DNA from: JALYUM01 sp036688685
GTDB lineage: Bacteria; Pseudomonadota; Gammaproteobacteria; Burkholderiales; Burkholderiaceae_D
Assembly (NCBI RefSeq): GCF_036688685.1
Contig: NZ_JAQQPS010000008.1
Span: 1 to 64,000, forward strand
DNA length: 64,000 bases
Direction of reading: 5' to 3'
The notes under the pieces: generated by a model
Databases searched by the model: none
What the model saw: only the letters and a program-made list of their open reading frames with translations
What the model was told of the DNA's origin: nothing
Part shown: piece after piece, positions 43,602-53,400 of the stretch
Numbering within the stretch: position 1 is the first letter of the stretch
Layout of the letters: every line of letters begins with the position of its first letter
Position numbers and translations under genes: made by a program

Positions 43602-45083
43602 ATGGCAAATCCAAGCAATTTCATCGCAGGTGTATGGGTCGCAGGTACTGGCCCGGAACTGGTGACCATCGATCCGTCCACTGGCAAGCAGACCTGGGCC
43701 AGCAATGCATCGAGCGTAGACGACGTCGACCGCGCCGTGCGCACGGCCCACGCGACCTTCGAAGCCTGGGGCTTGACGGAGCTGGGCGAGCGCATCGATA
43801 TCTGCGCACGGTTCCGCGACCTGTTGAAGGAGAACGCGGAAGAGCTGGCGGCGATCATTGCTGAAGAAGTGGGCAAACCGCTGTGGGAAGCGCGCACCGA
43901 GGTGGCGACCATGGCCAACAAGATCGACATCTCGGTGCAGGCCTACGGCGCGCGCACTGCGGAGACGGCCGCCAAAGTCGCAGACGGCAAGGCGATTTTG
44001 CGCCACCGTCCGCACGGCGTGTTCGGCGTGTTCGGCCCTTACAATTTCCCCGGCCACCTGCCGAACGGGCACATCGTGCCGGCCCTGATCGCCGGGAACA
44101 CGCTGGTCTTCAAGCCCAGCGAATATGCGCCGCGCACGGCGGTCATGACGGTGCTGCTGTGGGAAAAAGCCGGGCTGCCGGCGGGTGTACTGAATCTGGT
44201 CAACGGCGGGCCCTACACCGGCATCGCCCTGGGCCAGCATCCGCTGCTCGACGGCGTGCTGTTCACCGGCAGCAGCCAGACTGGCGCGGCGCTGCATAAA
44301 CAGTTTGGCGGCCAGCCGGGCAAGATGCTGGCGCTGGAAATGGGCGGCAACAACCCGCTGGTGGTGTGGGGCCTCAAGGGCAAGGCTGACGACATCGACG
44401 CGGCGGTGCACCACACCGTCATGTCCGCCTTTATTTCGGCCGGCCAGCGCTGCACCTGCGCGCGCCGCCTGATTGTGCAGGACACGCCGGCCGGCGCGGC
44501 CTTCATCGCGCGCCTGGTGCAGGTTGCGGCGCAACTGGTGGTGGGACCGTCGAACGCCAACCCGCAGCCGTTCATGGGACCGGTGGTCTCGAGCGCGGTC
44601 GCCGCCCGACTGGTGCAGGCGCAGGCCGACATGGTGGCGAAAGGTGGCGTCAATCTGCTGCAGATGATGCAGCTCGACCCCAACGCCGGCTTTGTCACCG
44701 CCGGCATCGTCGACGTGACCAACGCCGTCGGCATCCCGGACGAAGAATGGTTTGGCCCGCTGCTGCAAGTGATCCGCGTGGCCGATTTCGACGCCGCCAT
44801 CAAGGCCGCCAACGCGACCGAATATGGTCTCGCGGCAGCCCTGCTGTCGCCCGACGAAACGCTGTGGAAGCGCTTTGCGCTGCGCGTGCACGCCGGTATC
44901 GTCAACTGGAACCGCCCTACCACGGGTGCGGCCAGCTCGGCACCGTTTGGCGGCGTCGGCAAATCGGGCAACCATCGTCCGAGCGCGTTTTATGCTGCCG
45001 ATTACTGCGCCTATCCGGTCGCGTCGATCGAGGCGGCTACCATCGCGCTGCCCGAAAAACTGTCGCCTGGCCTGGTGTTTTGA
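43602..45083 (+). CDS. astD: N-succinylglutamate 5-semialdehyde dehydrogenase
   Basis: 493 residues, aldehyde dehydrogenase superfamily. Cys284 in AGQRCTCARR is the catalytic nucleophile and Glu246 in LALEMGGNNP the general base; FTGSSQTGAAL is the NAD-binding turn. Together with its place between aruG and astB this identifies AstD, which oxidises succinylglutamate semialdehyde to succinylglutamate. Two bases separate it from astB. Confidence 0.95.
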   Translation: MANPSNFIAGVWVAGTGPELVTIDPSTGKQTWASNASSVDDVDRAVRTAHATFEAWGLTELGERIDICARFRDLLKENAEELAAIIAEEVGKPLWEARTEVATMANKIDISVQAYGARTAETAAKVADGKAILRHRPHGVFGVFGPYNFPGHLPNGHIVPALIAGNTLVFKPSEYAPRTAVMTVLLWEKAGLPAGVLNLVNGGPYTGIALGQHPLLDGVLFTGSSQTGAALHKQFGGQPGKMLALEMGGNNPLVVWGLKGKADDIDAAVHHTVMSAFISAGQRCTCARRLIVQDTPAGAAFIARLVQVAAQLVVGPSNANPQPFMGPVVSSAVAARLVQAQADMVAKGGVNLLQMMQLDPNAGFVTAGIVDVTNAVGIPDEEWFGPLLQVIRVADFDAAIKAANATEYGLAAALLSPDETLWKRFALRVHAGIVNWNRPTTGAASSAPFGGVGKSGNHRPSAFYAADYCAYPVASIEAATIALPEKLSPGLVF

Positions 45084-45085
45084 TC

Positions 45086-46423
45086 ATGGCGCGCGAATTC
45101 AATTTCGATGGACTGGTCGGCCCGTCGCACAATTATGCCGGCCTGTCGTTCGGGAATGTGGCCTCGTTCAGTAACGTAAAAAGCGCATCGAACCCGCGCC
45201 AGGCCGCCTTGCAGGGCCTCGATAAAATGCGTGCCTTGGCGAACCGTGGTTTTGCCCAAGCCCTGTTGCCACCGCAGGCGCGCCCGAATTTCCGTCTGTT
45301 GCGCGCCATCGGTTATAGCGGCACTGACGCCGACGTGCTCGCGCGCGCCTGGCGCGAGGCGCCAGTGGTGTTGGCGTGCGCGTATTCGGCCTCGCCAATG
45401 TGGACCGCGAACGCCGCCACGGTCAGCCCGTCTGCCGATACGCTCGACGGCCGCGTGCATTTCACGGCCGCCAACCTGAACAACAAGCTGCACCGCGCCG
45501 ACGAACACGTGCAGTCGACCCGCACCTTGCAGGCGATTTTCGCCAATGCCGAACACTTCGCCGTGCACCAGAGCTTGCCCTCCACGCCGGCCTTCGGCGA
45601 CGAGGGCGCGGCCAATCACACCCGTTTCTCGCGTCATCACGGCGACGCCGGCGTCGAGCTGTTCGTGTACGGCAAAGTCGAATTCGACCCGTCCGCACCG
45701 CACCCCAAAAAATACCCGGCGCGCCAGACGCGCGAAGCGTCCGAAGCGATCGCGCGCCTGCATGGCCTGTCCGACACGCGCACCGTGTTCGCCGCGCAGA
45801 ACCCGGATGTGATCGACCAGGGCGTGTTCCATAACGACGTCATCGCGGTCGGCAACGGCAATGTGCTGTTCTATCACGAACAGGCGTTTGCCGACGAAGC
45901 AGGCACGCTCGATGCGCTGCGCCGCACGATCGATGGCGTTGGCGCCACGTTGCAGGCAGTACGGGTCGATTCGGCGCATGTGCCGGTGGCCGATGCGGTG
46001 GCCAGCTACCTGTTCAACAGCCAGCTGCTGTCAAAAAGCGATGGCCGCATGGCGCTGGTGGTGCCGCACGAATGCCGAGAAAATCCGGCGGTTGCGCAGT
46101 ATTTGTCGCAACTGCTCGCCAGTGGCGGTGCAATCGATGAACTGATCGACTTCGACCTGCGCCAGAGCATGCGCAATGGCGGCGGGCCGGCGTGCCTGCG
46201 CCTGCGCGTGGTGCTGACCGACGCGCAGGCCGCCGCCATGCACCAGGGTGTGATCATGACGGAAACCCTGTACGCGACGCTGGTCGACTGGGTCGGGCGC
46301 CATTACCGCGACCGGCTCGAGCCGCAGGACCTGGCCGACCCGCTGTTCGCGATCGAATGCAACACTGCCCTGGCCGAGCTGGAACGACTGCTTGACCTGC
46401 CGGGACTGTACGACTTATCGTGA
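45086..46423 (+). CDS. astB: N-succinylarginine dihydrolase
   Basis: 445 residues, normal length. FNFDGLVGPSHNYAGLS at the start, PSTPAFGDEGAANHTRF in the middle and NGGGPACLRLRVVL with Cys370, the likely catalytic nucleophile of this guanidino-group-modifying enzyme. It removes two ammonia and CO2 from succinylarginine to give succinylornithine. The start ATG follows the astD stop at once with no clear ribosome site, so it is probably coupled. Confidence 0.95.
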   Translation: MAREFNFDGLVGPSHNYAGLSFGNVASFSNVKSASNPRQAALQGLDKMRALANRGFAQALLPPQARPNFRLLRAIGYSGTDADVLARAWREAPVVLACAYSASPMWTANAATVSPSADTLDGRVHFTAANLNNKLHRADEHVQSTRTLQAIFANAEHFAVHQSLPSTPAFGDEGAANHTRFSRHHGDAGVELFVYGKVEFDPSAPHPKKYPARQTREASEAIARLHGLSDTRTVFAAQNPDVIDQGVFHNDVIAVGNGNVLFYHEQAFADEAGTLDALRRTIDGVGATLQAVRVDSAHVPVADAVASYLFNSQLLSKSDGRMALVVPHECRENPAVAQYLSQLLASGGAIDELIDFDLRQSMRNGGGPACLRLRVVLTDAQAAAMHQGVIMTETLYATLVDWVGRHYRDRLEPQDLADPLFAIECNTALAELERLLDLPGLYDLS

Positions 46424-46540
46424 CCCATATTGGGTAACGCACGAATCTGCGCGGACAACCTGCGCACCTGAAAGCCTGACGGCACGTCGCCACAAGCGCC
46501 CATGCCAAAGGCGATACATTTTTGTAATTGGAGATACCAG

Positions 46541-49500
46541 ATGAACGATATGTCACACGATGTGCGCAGCCAGACCATGGCGCTAGTCAATGCCAACGCG
46601 AGTACGTCGCCCGGCACCAACCCGCAAGTCCCGGCCCTGATCGGTGCCTGGCTCGGCGCCCTCGACCAGGACGACCTGGCCGGTACCGCACCCGCCAGCC
46701 TGGCGCCCGCGCTGCTGGACGGCTTCGCCCAGGCCGCCACGCGCAAGGCGCCCGGCTGCCAGATCGCGAACATCGTCTGGTCCGACGGCCGCGGCGAAAA
46801 CGCCACGGCGCTGCTGGTCCTCAACGACGACATGCCCTACCTGGTCGACTCCATCGTCATGGCCATGCGCAAGGAAAAAGTGAGCGCCGCCGCCGTGATG
46901 AACGCCGTGCTGCCAGTGCGCCGCAATGCGTCGGGCGTGCTCGAGACGGTCGGCGAAGCCGGCTCCCAACTCGAGTCGTTCGTTCTGTGCCTGTTGGGCG
47001 AAGAACTCGACGCCCCTGACCTGGCCGCGCTGACCGCGCGCATCCAGATGGTCGCGCGCGACGCCGCCGTGGTGCGCCGTGACCGCGTGGCCATGGCCGA
47101 CCGCATGACGGCGGTCGCCGCCGAAGCGGCCTCCCAGGGCAGCGATGGCCAGGAAGTGGCCGCGTTCCTCGAATGGGCCAAAAACGAAGGTTACGAGCCG
47201 TTCGGCTACGCCTACTACGTCGTGAAACCGGGCCAGCGCGAACTGGAACGCGATGTGGCAAGCCGCATCGGCGTGCTGCAAGACACGACGCACCCGGTCT
47301 ACGGTACCTGCCTGGCGAATATCCCGGGCGACCTGAACACCTTGTCCGGCCGCGCCGATACGCTGTCGATCGTGAAAGCCGACGTCGAAGGCACGCTGCA
47401 CCGCGACCAGCCGCTCGATTTTATTGGCGTGCGCCGCACTGATGCGCAGGGCAACATCCTCGGCGAGCATTGTTTTGTCGGCCTGTTCACGCGCGCCGCC
47501 ACCGCGACGCCGCTGGCGCGCTTGCCGTTTGCGCGCGGCCGCGTCGCGAAGGTCCTGTCGCTGGCCGGTGTGCGCCAGGAAGGTTTCCGGGCCGAGAAAT
47601 TCCTCGAGATCCTCGAATCGCTGCCGCGCACCGAAGCGCTCGAAGCCGATCCGGAATGGCTGGCGCAGGTATGCAGCTCCGTGGTCTCGCTGTACAAGCA
47701 GCCGCGCGCCAAAGTGTTCGCGCGCCGCGACGTCTACAACCGCCATTTGAATGTGCTGGTCTACCTGCCGCGCGAGCGTTACAGCGCCGCCGTGGCGGCC
47801 AGCCTGGCGCAGGCCTTGAAGGACAGCTCGGGCGCAACGGACGTCGGTTCGCAAACGCTGGTGGCCGACGGCCCGCTGGCCCGCGTCTACCTGATCGCCC
47901 ACGCCGCGCGCTACCCGCTCGACCTGGAAACCGATATCCAGGGTCCGCTGCTGGCCATCCTCGATGGCTGGCATGACCGCTTCTCTGCCATGGCGGCCAG
48001 TGTCGAAGACCCGGCCCTGCGCGGCCGCCTGCGCCGCCTAGTGAACGTCTTGCCGGTCAATTACGTGAACGCCACCGCTCCAGCGGTCGCCTTCCGCGAC
48101 ATGCAGGCGCTGGTCGGAAATGGCCAGGGCGAGCACGTGGCCGTGCGCATCGAGCATGGCGACGACGGTGCGCCGTCGGTGCGGCTGTATTCGATCAACA
48201 GCGTACCGTCGCTGTCACGCATTCTGCCTGCGTTGAACAATGCCGGCGTCGCCATCGACCGTGAACAGACGTTCTGGGCCGACGGCGCCGACGGCACGCG
48301 CCATTACGTCACCGGCCTGTCGGTCGATGCGGAAAGCGCGGCCAAGCTGCTTAAACCCGGCGTGCCCGCCGTGGCCGAAGAGCTGTTCACCGCCCTGTTC
48401 AACGACAGCGCCGAAGACGGTCGCCTGAACGGTCTCACCATCGAAGGCGGCCTGTCGATGCGCGAAGTGCAGCTGATGCGCGCGTACATCAGCTACTGGC
48501 GCCAGACCGGCTCGAAATTTTCGATCCGCTACATGGCGGAGATGCTGCGCGCCCAGCCTGCGCTGGCGCGCCAGCTGGTCGACCTGTTCATCCAGCGCTT
48601 CAACCCGGCCCTTCCTGACGCCGAGCGCGAAGCGGCTGCTGGCAAGCTTACCACGCTGAAAACCGGCCTGGCCAAGGTGAACCACGCCGACACCGAAGAG
48701 ATCATTGCGGCGCTGGCCGACATGGTGCTGGCCACCGTGCGTACCAATTACTTCCAGAACGACGGCGAAAAGATTATCTTCAAGTTCGACACGCGCAACC
48801 TGGCGCTGGTGCCGGAACCGCGTCCGTACCGTGAAATCTATGTGTTCTCGCGCCGTTTTGAAGGCGTGCACCTGCGCGGCGGCCCGGTCGCCCGCGGTGG
48901 CCTGCGCTGGTCGGACCGCATGGAAGACTACCGCACCGAAGTGCTGGGCCTGGTCAAAGCCCAGATGGTCAAGAATGCCGTCATCGTGCCGGCCGGTTCC
49001 AAGGGCGGCTTTGTCTGCAAGCAGATGCCGAAAGACGCCGTGCGTGAAACCGTGGCCGCCGAGGGCGAGGCAGTGTATCGCCTGTTCATCGCCAGTTTGC
49101 TGGAAGTGACCGACAACCGCGTGCGCGGCGAGATCGTCGCGCCAGCCAACACCGTGCGTTACGACCAGGACGATCCATACCTGGTGGTGGCCGCCGACAA
49201 GGGCACCGCCACGTTCTCGGACATCGCCAACAGCATCGCCGTGCAGCGCGGCTTCTGGCTGGGCGACGCCTTCGCCTCGGGCGGCTCGAACGGTTACGAC
49301 CACAAGAAAATGGGCATCACCGCCAAGGGCGCGTTCGAAGCGGTGAAACGCCACTTCTACGAAATGGGCCACGACATGCAGACCACCCCGATCAGCATGG
49401 TCGGCGTGGGCGACATGTCGGGCGACGTGTTCGGCAATGGCGCCTTGCTGTCGCACCAGTTGAAGATCATCGCAGCGTTTGACCATCGCCATATCTTCCT

Positions 49501-51232
49501 GGATCCGACGCCGGACGTCGCGCTGTCGTTCGCCGAGCGCGCGCGCATGTTCGCGCTGCCACGCTCGTCGTGGGAAGACTACAACAAGGACCTGATCTCG
49601 GCTGGGGGTGGCGTGTTCCCGCGTAACGTTCGTTCGATCGCGCTGTCGCCGGAAATTCGTGCGGCGCTCGACATCGCCGAAGAATCGCTGGCACCGGAAG
49701 AACTGATGCACCGGATCGTGAAGGCGCCGGTCGACCTGTTCTACAACGGCGGTATCGGTACCTACATCAAGTCTTCGCTTGAAACCCACGCGCAGGTGAA
49801 AGATCGCGCCAACGACAAGATCCGCGTCGACGGCAATGCGCTGCGCTGCAAGGTGGTCTCCGAGGGCGGCAACCTGGGCGCCACGCAAGCGGGCCGGATC
49901 GAATTCGCGCTCTCTGGCGGTCGCATCTTCACCGATGCGATCGACAACTCGGCGGGCGTCGATTGCTCCGACCATGAAGTGAACGTCAAGATCTGGCTAG
50001 ACACCGAAGTCAATGCCGGCGAACTGCCAGAGGCCGACCGTAATCGCATCCTGGGCGAAATGACGGGCGAGATCGAACGCCTAGTCCTGCGCGACAACAC
50101 GCTGCAAACGCACTTGCTGGTACGCGAAGTGCAGGCGCAGATGAATCCTGCGGTGGTCGACAGTTACGCCGCGCTGATCACCAGCCTTGAAGCCGAGGGT
50201 GCCGTGTCGCGCGAGCTGGAACAGCTGCCGACGGACGTCGAACTGCAGCGCCGCAAAACGGCCGGTGGCGGCTTGACCGCACCAGAACTGGCGGTGGTGA
50301 TTGCCAACGTCAAGAACCGCTTCAAGCATCGCCTGGCCGAGTTCCCGCTGATCGAATTGCCGTGGGCCGCGTCCGTGCTGCGTCCATACTTCCCGACGCA
50401 ACTGGTGGCCACCCGCGATCCGCTGGCGCACCCGCTGGCCAACGCCATTCTCGCCACGGTGCTGGCCAACGAAGCGGTCAACCGCTGCGGTCCGCTGATG
50501 ATGCGCGACCTGGCGCTGGAACACCGCATCGACGACAGTGAAGTGGTCAAGGCATGGGGCCAGGCTTGGTCTGCTCTGCACCTGGCGCCGGTTTTCGAGG
50601 CGCTCGATGCCGACGCGCTGAACGTGCCGCGCGATGTGTCGATTGCGCTGGACGCGCGCACCCGCGTGCTGTTCCGCGCGGTACTGGAAGGCGTGCTGTC
50701 GCTGCCAGGCGACGCGACCGGTATGGACGAATTGACGGCGTTGTTTGCGCAGCCGGATGCGGTCGGCCAGCTGATGGCCGCCAAGTCGGACGTCGATGCG
50801 TACGCCACCTTGCCGGCAGCGTTTGTGCAGGCCTGGAAAACCATCGACACCATCGAGTCGCTGGCAACGTTCCTGTTTGCGGCAGTGTCGGTGCAGCGCC
50901 CGGCCGGCATGTCGCTGGCCAGTTTTCTGCATGTCGGCATGGCGCTGCGTGCAGCAACCGGTATCGACACGCTGGAGCGCGGCCTGAAAATCGCCCCGCA
51001 AAGCAAGGCGCAGGAACAGTTGCGCAACTACGCGATGCAGGCACTGCGCCGCACCCAGCAGCGTTTGTTAATGCAGGTGATGGCGCAGGGGGGCGATCCG
51101 CTGAGCGCCGTGCGCGATGTCGCCGCAGCGCGCGGCCTGACCGGTTACGCGCCGGCGGTGGACCTCGAGCAGGCCATGCTGGACGTGTGGACGCTGTCGG
51201 AAGGTTCCAGCCCTGAACGGCTGGCGGCGTAA
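46541..51232 (+). CDS. gdhB: NAD-specific glutamate dehydrogenase, 180-kDa class
   Basis: 1563 residues, the large GdhB form found in Pseudomonas and Streptomyces. A ~650-residue N-terminal region with ACT-like regulatory parts precedes the catalytic core: FKFDTRNLALVPEPRPYREIY opens it, PAGSKGGFVCKQ holds a catalytic Lys, and VGVGDMSGDVFGNGALLS near residues 953-970 is the NAD-binding loop. It oxidises glutamate to 2-oxoglutarate and ammonia. ATG at 46541 follows GGAG. It lies inside the ast cluster, between astB and astE, and would pass the pathway's glutamate to the TCA cycle; large GDHs of this class are arginine-induced in Pseudomonas. Confidence 0.94.
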   Translation: MNDMSHDVRSQTMALVNANASTSPGTNPQVPALIGAWLGALDQDDLAGTAPASLAPALLDGFAQAATRKAPGCQIANIVWSDGRGENATALLVLNDDMPYLVDSIVMAMRKEKVSAAAVMNAVLPVRRNASGVLETVGEAGSQLESFVLCLLGEELDAPDLAALTARIQMVARDAAVVRRDRVAMADRMTAVAAEAASQGSDGQEVAAFLEWAKNEGYEPFGYAYYVVKPGQRELERDVASRIGVLQDTTHPVYGTCLANIPGDLNTLSGRADTLSIVKADVEGTLHRDQPLDFIGVRRTDAQGNILGEHCFVGLFTRAATATPLARLPFARGRVAKVLSLAGVRQEGFRAEKFLEILESLPRTEALEADPEWLAQVCSSVVSLYKQPRAKVFARRDVYNRHLNVLVYLPRERYSAAVAASLAQALKDSSGATDVGSQTLVADGPLARVYLIAHAARYPLDLETDIQGPLLAILDGWHDRFSAMAASVEDPALRGRLRRLVNVLPVNYVNATAPAVAFRDMQALVGNGQGEHVAVRIEHGDDGAPSVRLYSINSVPSLSRILPALNNAGVAIDREQTFWADGADGTRHYVTGLSVDAESAAKLLKPGVPAVAEELFTALFNDSAEDGRLNGLTIEGGLSMREVQLMRAYISYWRQTGSKFSIRYMAEMLRAQPALARQLVDLFIQRFNPALPDAEREAAAGKLTTLKTGLAKVNHADTEEIIAALADMVLATVRTNYFQNDGEKIIFKFDTRNLALVPEPRPYREIYVFSRRFEGVHLRGGPVARGGLRWSDRMEDYRTEVLGLVKAQMVKNAVIVPAGSKGGFVCKQMPKDAVRETVAAEGEAVYRLFIASLLEVTDNRVRGEIVAPANTVRYDQDDPYLVVAADKGTATFSDIANSIAVQRGFWLGDAFASGGSNGYDHKKMGITAKGAFEAVKRHFYEMGHDMQTTPISMVGVGDMSGDVFGNGALLSHQLKIIAAFDHRHIFLDPTPDVALSFAERARMFALPRSSWEDYNKDLISAGGGVFPRNVRSIALSPEIRAALDIAEESLAPEELMHRIVKAPVDLFYNGGIGTYIKSSLETHAQVKDRANDKIRVDGNALRCKVVSEGGNLGATQAGRIEFALSGGRIFTDAIDNSAGVDCSDHEVNVKIWLDTEVNAGELPEADRNRILGEMTGEIERLVLRDNTLQTHLLVREVQAQMNPAVVDSYAALITSLEAEGAVSRELEQLPTDVELQRRKTAGGGLTAPELAVVIANVKNRFKHRLAEFPLIELPWAASVLRPYFPTQLVATRDPLAHPLANAILATVLANEAVNRCGPLMMRDLALEHRIDDSEVVKAWGQAWSALHLAPVFEALDADALNVPRDVSIALDARTRVLFRAVLEGVLSLPGDATGMDELTALFAQPDAVGQLMAAKSDVDAYATLPAAFVQAWKTIDTIESLATFLFAAVSVQRPAGMSLASFLHVGMALRAATGIDTLERGLKIAPQSKAQEQLRNYAMQALRRTQQRLLMQVMAQGGDPLSAVRDVAAARGLTGYAPAVDLEQAMLDVWTLSEGSSPERLAA

Positions 51233-51235
51233 ATC

Positions 51236-52231
51236 ATGACGATCCCTGAAGTCGTACGCGCGCTGGCGCGCGGAGACTTTACCGAGCTGGCGCGCCGTTA
51301 CAGCGCAGCCGGTTTGGTGGTCAGCGTGCCTGGCAAGGGCATGCTGACCGTGAAGTCGCCCACGCCCACGCCTGGGCGCGCCAGCGTCATCGTGTCGGTC
51401 GGCGTGCATGGCGACGAAACCGGCCCGATCGAAATGCTGGCGCACGTACTGGACGCCCTGGCGCCGGAAGCACTGGCGGTGGACCTGATGCTGTGCGTCG
51501 GGAACATCGATGCGATTTTGGCCGGCAAGCGCTTTCTCGATGCCGACCTGAACCGCATGTTCAGGCCGGTGCGGGGTGCGCTGGCCGGCACCGCGGAAGC
51601 GGCGCGGGCCGACGACATGATTGCCGCCACCGTCGGCTTTTTCGACGGCGCGGGGCCAGTGCGCTGGCACCTGGATTTGCACACCGCGATCCGGCCATCG
51701 GTGTATCCGACCTTTGCGGTGGTGCCCGACCTGCTCAGTGACCAGCGAAGGCACATGCTGGTCGACTGGCTGGGGCAGGCGGCGATCGGCGCGATCATCA
51801 TGAATCCGCAATCGGCTGGCACCTACAGTTATTACGCCGCCGAGCACCATGGCGCGGCAGCGAGCACGGTGGAGCTGGGTCGTGTGGGGACGCTGGGGCA
51901 GAACGATTTGTCGCAGTTCGCCGCAGTCTCGGTGGCGCTGGACGGCTTGCTGCGCGGGGCGACCTTGCCACCGGCAGCAATGCCGTCGCGCGTGTTCCGG
52001 GTGGCGCAGGAGATCGTCAAACTGTCCGACGATTTCCGCATGGGGTTCGGCAAGGAGACGCAGAATTTTACGGCGCTCAAACGCGGCGACATCATCGCGA
52101 CCGATCAGGAGACGGTGTACACCGTGTTCCATGAAGAGGAACTGGTCGTGTTTCCGAATCCGGATGTGCGCGTGGGCCTGCGCGCGGGGCTGATGGTGAC
52201 CGAAGTCTCGCCGTCGTCCGGCGCGAACTAG
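51236..52231 (+). CDS. astE: Succinylglutamate desuccinylase
   Basis: 331 residues of the AstE/aspartoacylase family. SVGVHGDETGPIEM has zinc ligands His58 and Glu61; WHLDLHTAIRPS carries the third ligand His; VELGRVGTLGQND has the catalytic Glu. It releases succinate and glutamate, the last step of the AST pathway. Its ATG is 3 bases after the gdhB stop, so it is co-transcribed with gdhB. No T-run terminator is seen after it. Confidence 0.95.
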   Translation: MTIPEVVRALARGDFTELARRYSAAGLVVSVPGKGMLTVKSPTPTPGRASVIVSVGVHGDETGPIEMLAHVLDALAPEALAVDLMLCVGNIDAILAGKRFLDADLNRMFRPVRGALAGTAEAARADDMIAATVGFFDGAGPVRWHLDLHTAIRPSVYPTFAVVPDLLSDQRRHMLVDWLGQAAIGAIIMNPQSAGTYSYYAAEHHGAAASTVELGRVGTLGQNDLSQFAAVSVALDGLLRGATLPPAAMPSRVFRVAQEIVKLSDDFRMGFGKETQNFTALKRGDIIATDQETVYTVFHEEELVVFPNPDVRVGLRAGLMVTEVSPSSGAN

Positions 52232-52325
52232 CGCCTCCGAAGTAGAGGCTCTTATCGCAATCGATCAGTAGCCAGCGGGCCCGCCCTGCGCTACGATGCT
52301 CTCACGCTAACTACTGAGAGTAACT

Positions 52326-52964
52326 ATGGCTGCTGGACCGAAAGAACTCGACGACTTCGTCCGCCAGGCCCTGCTGCACGCCAAACGGCCAGAGGTCGAA
52401 GCCATTCTGCTCGATGCGGGCTGGCCCGCGCGCCAGGTCTCGTCGGCCCTGGCCGCGTATGCCGATCGCGATTTTCCCGTGCCGATTCCACGCCCCCGCG
52501 TGTCGTTGTCGTCGCGCGAAGCGTTTTTCTACCTGGTGCTGTTCTCTTCGCTGTACTTCGCCACTTTCCATCTGTGCAGCGCCCTGTTCGACTTCATCAA
52601 CCTGGCCTGGCCTGACAATGGGCTCGGCGATCATGGCGAGCGTATCCGGCAGAGTTTGCGCTGGTCAGTGGCGGCCATGATCATCTCCTTTCCGCTGTTT
52701 ATCTTCATGTCCTGGCGGGTCGGACGCGACCTGGACAGCAATCCCGTCAAGCGCCTCTCTCCGGTGCGGCGCTGGCTGACCTACCTGACGCTGTTCCTCG
52801 CCGCGCTTACCCTGGTGGGCGACCTGACCACGCTCGTCTACAACATGCTTGGTGGCGAATTGAGTACCCGGTTCCTGCTGAAGGTCCTCAGCCTGGCGGT
52901 GGTCGGCTTGTCGGTCTTCGGCTATTACCTGTGGGATTTGCGCCGCGAGGAGCAACAGCCATGA
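52326..52964 (+). CDS. DUF5671 domain membrane protein
   Basis: 212 residues. A soluble N-terminal ~60 residues (helix-rich; AILLDAGWPARQVSSALAAY looks like a small helical module) is followed by four hydrophobic segments with PRPRVSLSSREAFFYLVLF, the DUF5671 entry. Inner membrane, function unknown. The ATG has GAGAG in front; the TGA overlaps the ATG of the next gene (ATGA). Confidence 0.78.
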   Translation: MAAGPKELDDFVRQALLHAKRPEVEAILLDAGWPARQVSSALAAYADRDFPVPIPRPRVSLSSREAFFYLVLFSSLYFATFHLCSALFDFINLAWPDNGLGDHGERIRQSLRWSVAAMIISFPLFIFMSWRVGRDLDSNPVKRLSPVRRWLTYLTLFLAALTLVGDLTTLVYNMLGGELSTRFLLKVLSLAVVGLSVFGYYLWDLRREEQQP

Positions 52965-53356
52965 GTGGCGTCGTCCCGAAAGTGATGCTCGGTGTGGCGA
53001 CCGTGCTGGTCGTCGCCGTGGTGGTCGGTGCGCTGGCCGTGCTCGATTCGCCGGCGGTGGCGCGCGAAAAACGGCGTGACACGGTGCTGTCCGGAGACCT
53101 TGGATGCATGCGGCGGCAGATCGGCACACTGTACCGGAAAAACAAGGTCCTGCCGTCCAATGCCGAGGTGGCCAGGCTGTCCTGCCTGGACCAGCCCATG
53201 TCCGTCTCCGGCGTCAGTTACGTGCCGACCGGAGACGCCACGTATCGCCTGTGCGCGACCTTCCGCTACCCGGCGCGGGAGCAGACCTACCCCGTCGCCA
53301 GGGCGCACCCGGCCGGCTACCACTGTTTCAACGAGAACGCCGCCGAGCGCGAATAA
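52961..53356 (+). CDS. Small membrane-anchored hypothetical protein
   Basis: 131 residues. One N-terminal hydrophobic segment (VMLGVATVLVVAVVVGALAV) anchors or exports a ~105-residue domain with three Cys (CMRRQIG, LSCLDQP, LCATFRY) and a fourth near the end. I do not recognise it. It is translationally coupled to the DUF5671 gene (ATGA, with GAGGAG in front), so the two likely act together in the envelope. Confidence 0.7.
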   Translation: MSGVVPKVMLGVATVLVVAVVVGALAVLDSPAVAREKRRDTVLSGDLGCMRRQIGTLYRKNKVLPSNAEVARLSCLDQPMSVSGVSYVPTGDATYRLCATFRYPAREQTYPVARAHPAGYHCFNENAAERE

Positions 53357-53400
53357 CGTGCCTTTGCTAGACTGGTTTTTTGAATCGATCGAAAGCCGTC

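Noticed and set aside
52233..52249. GCCTC/GAGGC hairpin after astE as a terminator
   Set aside because: Only five base pairs and no T-run on either strand.
52961..53356. Possible type II secretion or pilin-like minor protein
   Set aside because: There is an N-terminal hydrophobic segment, but no prepilin peptidase site (G followed by F/M and E at +5) is present.
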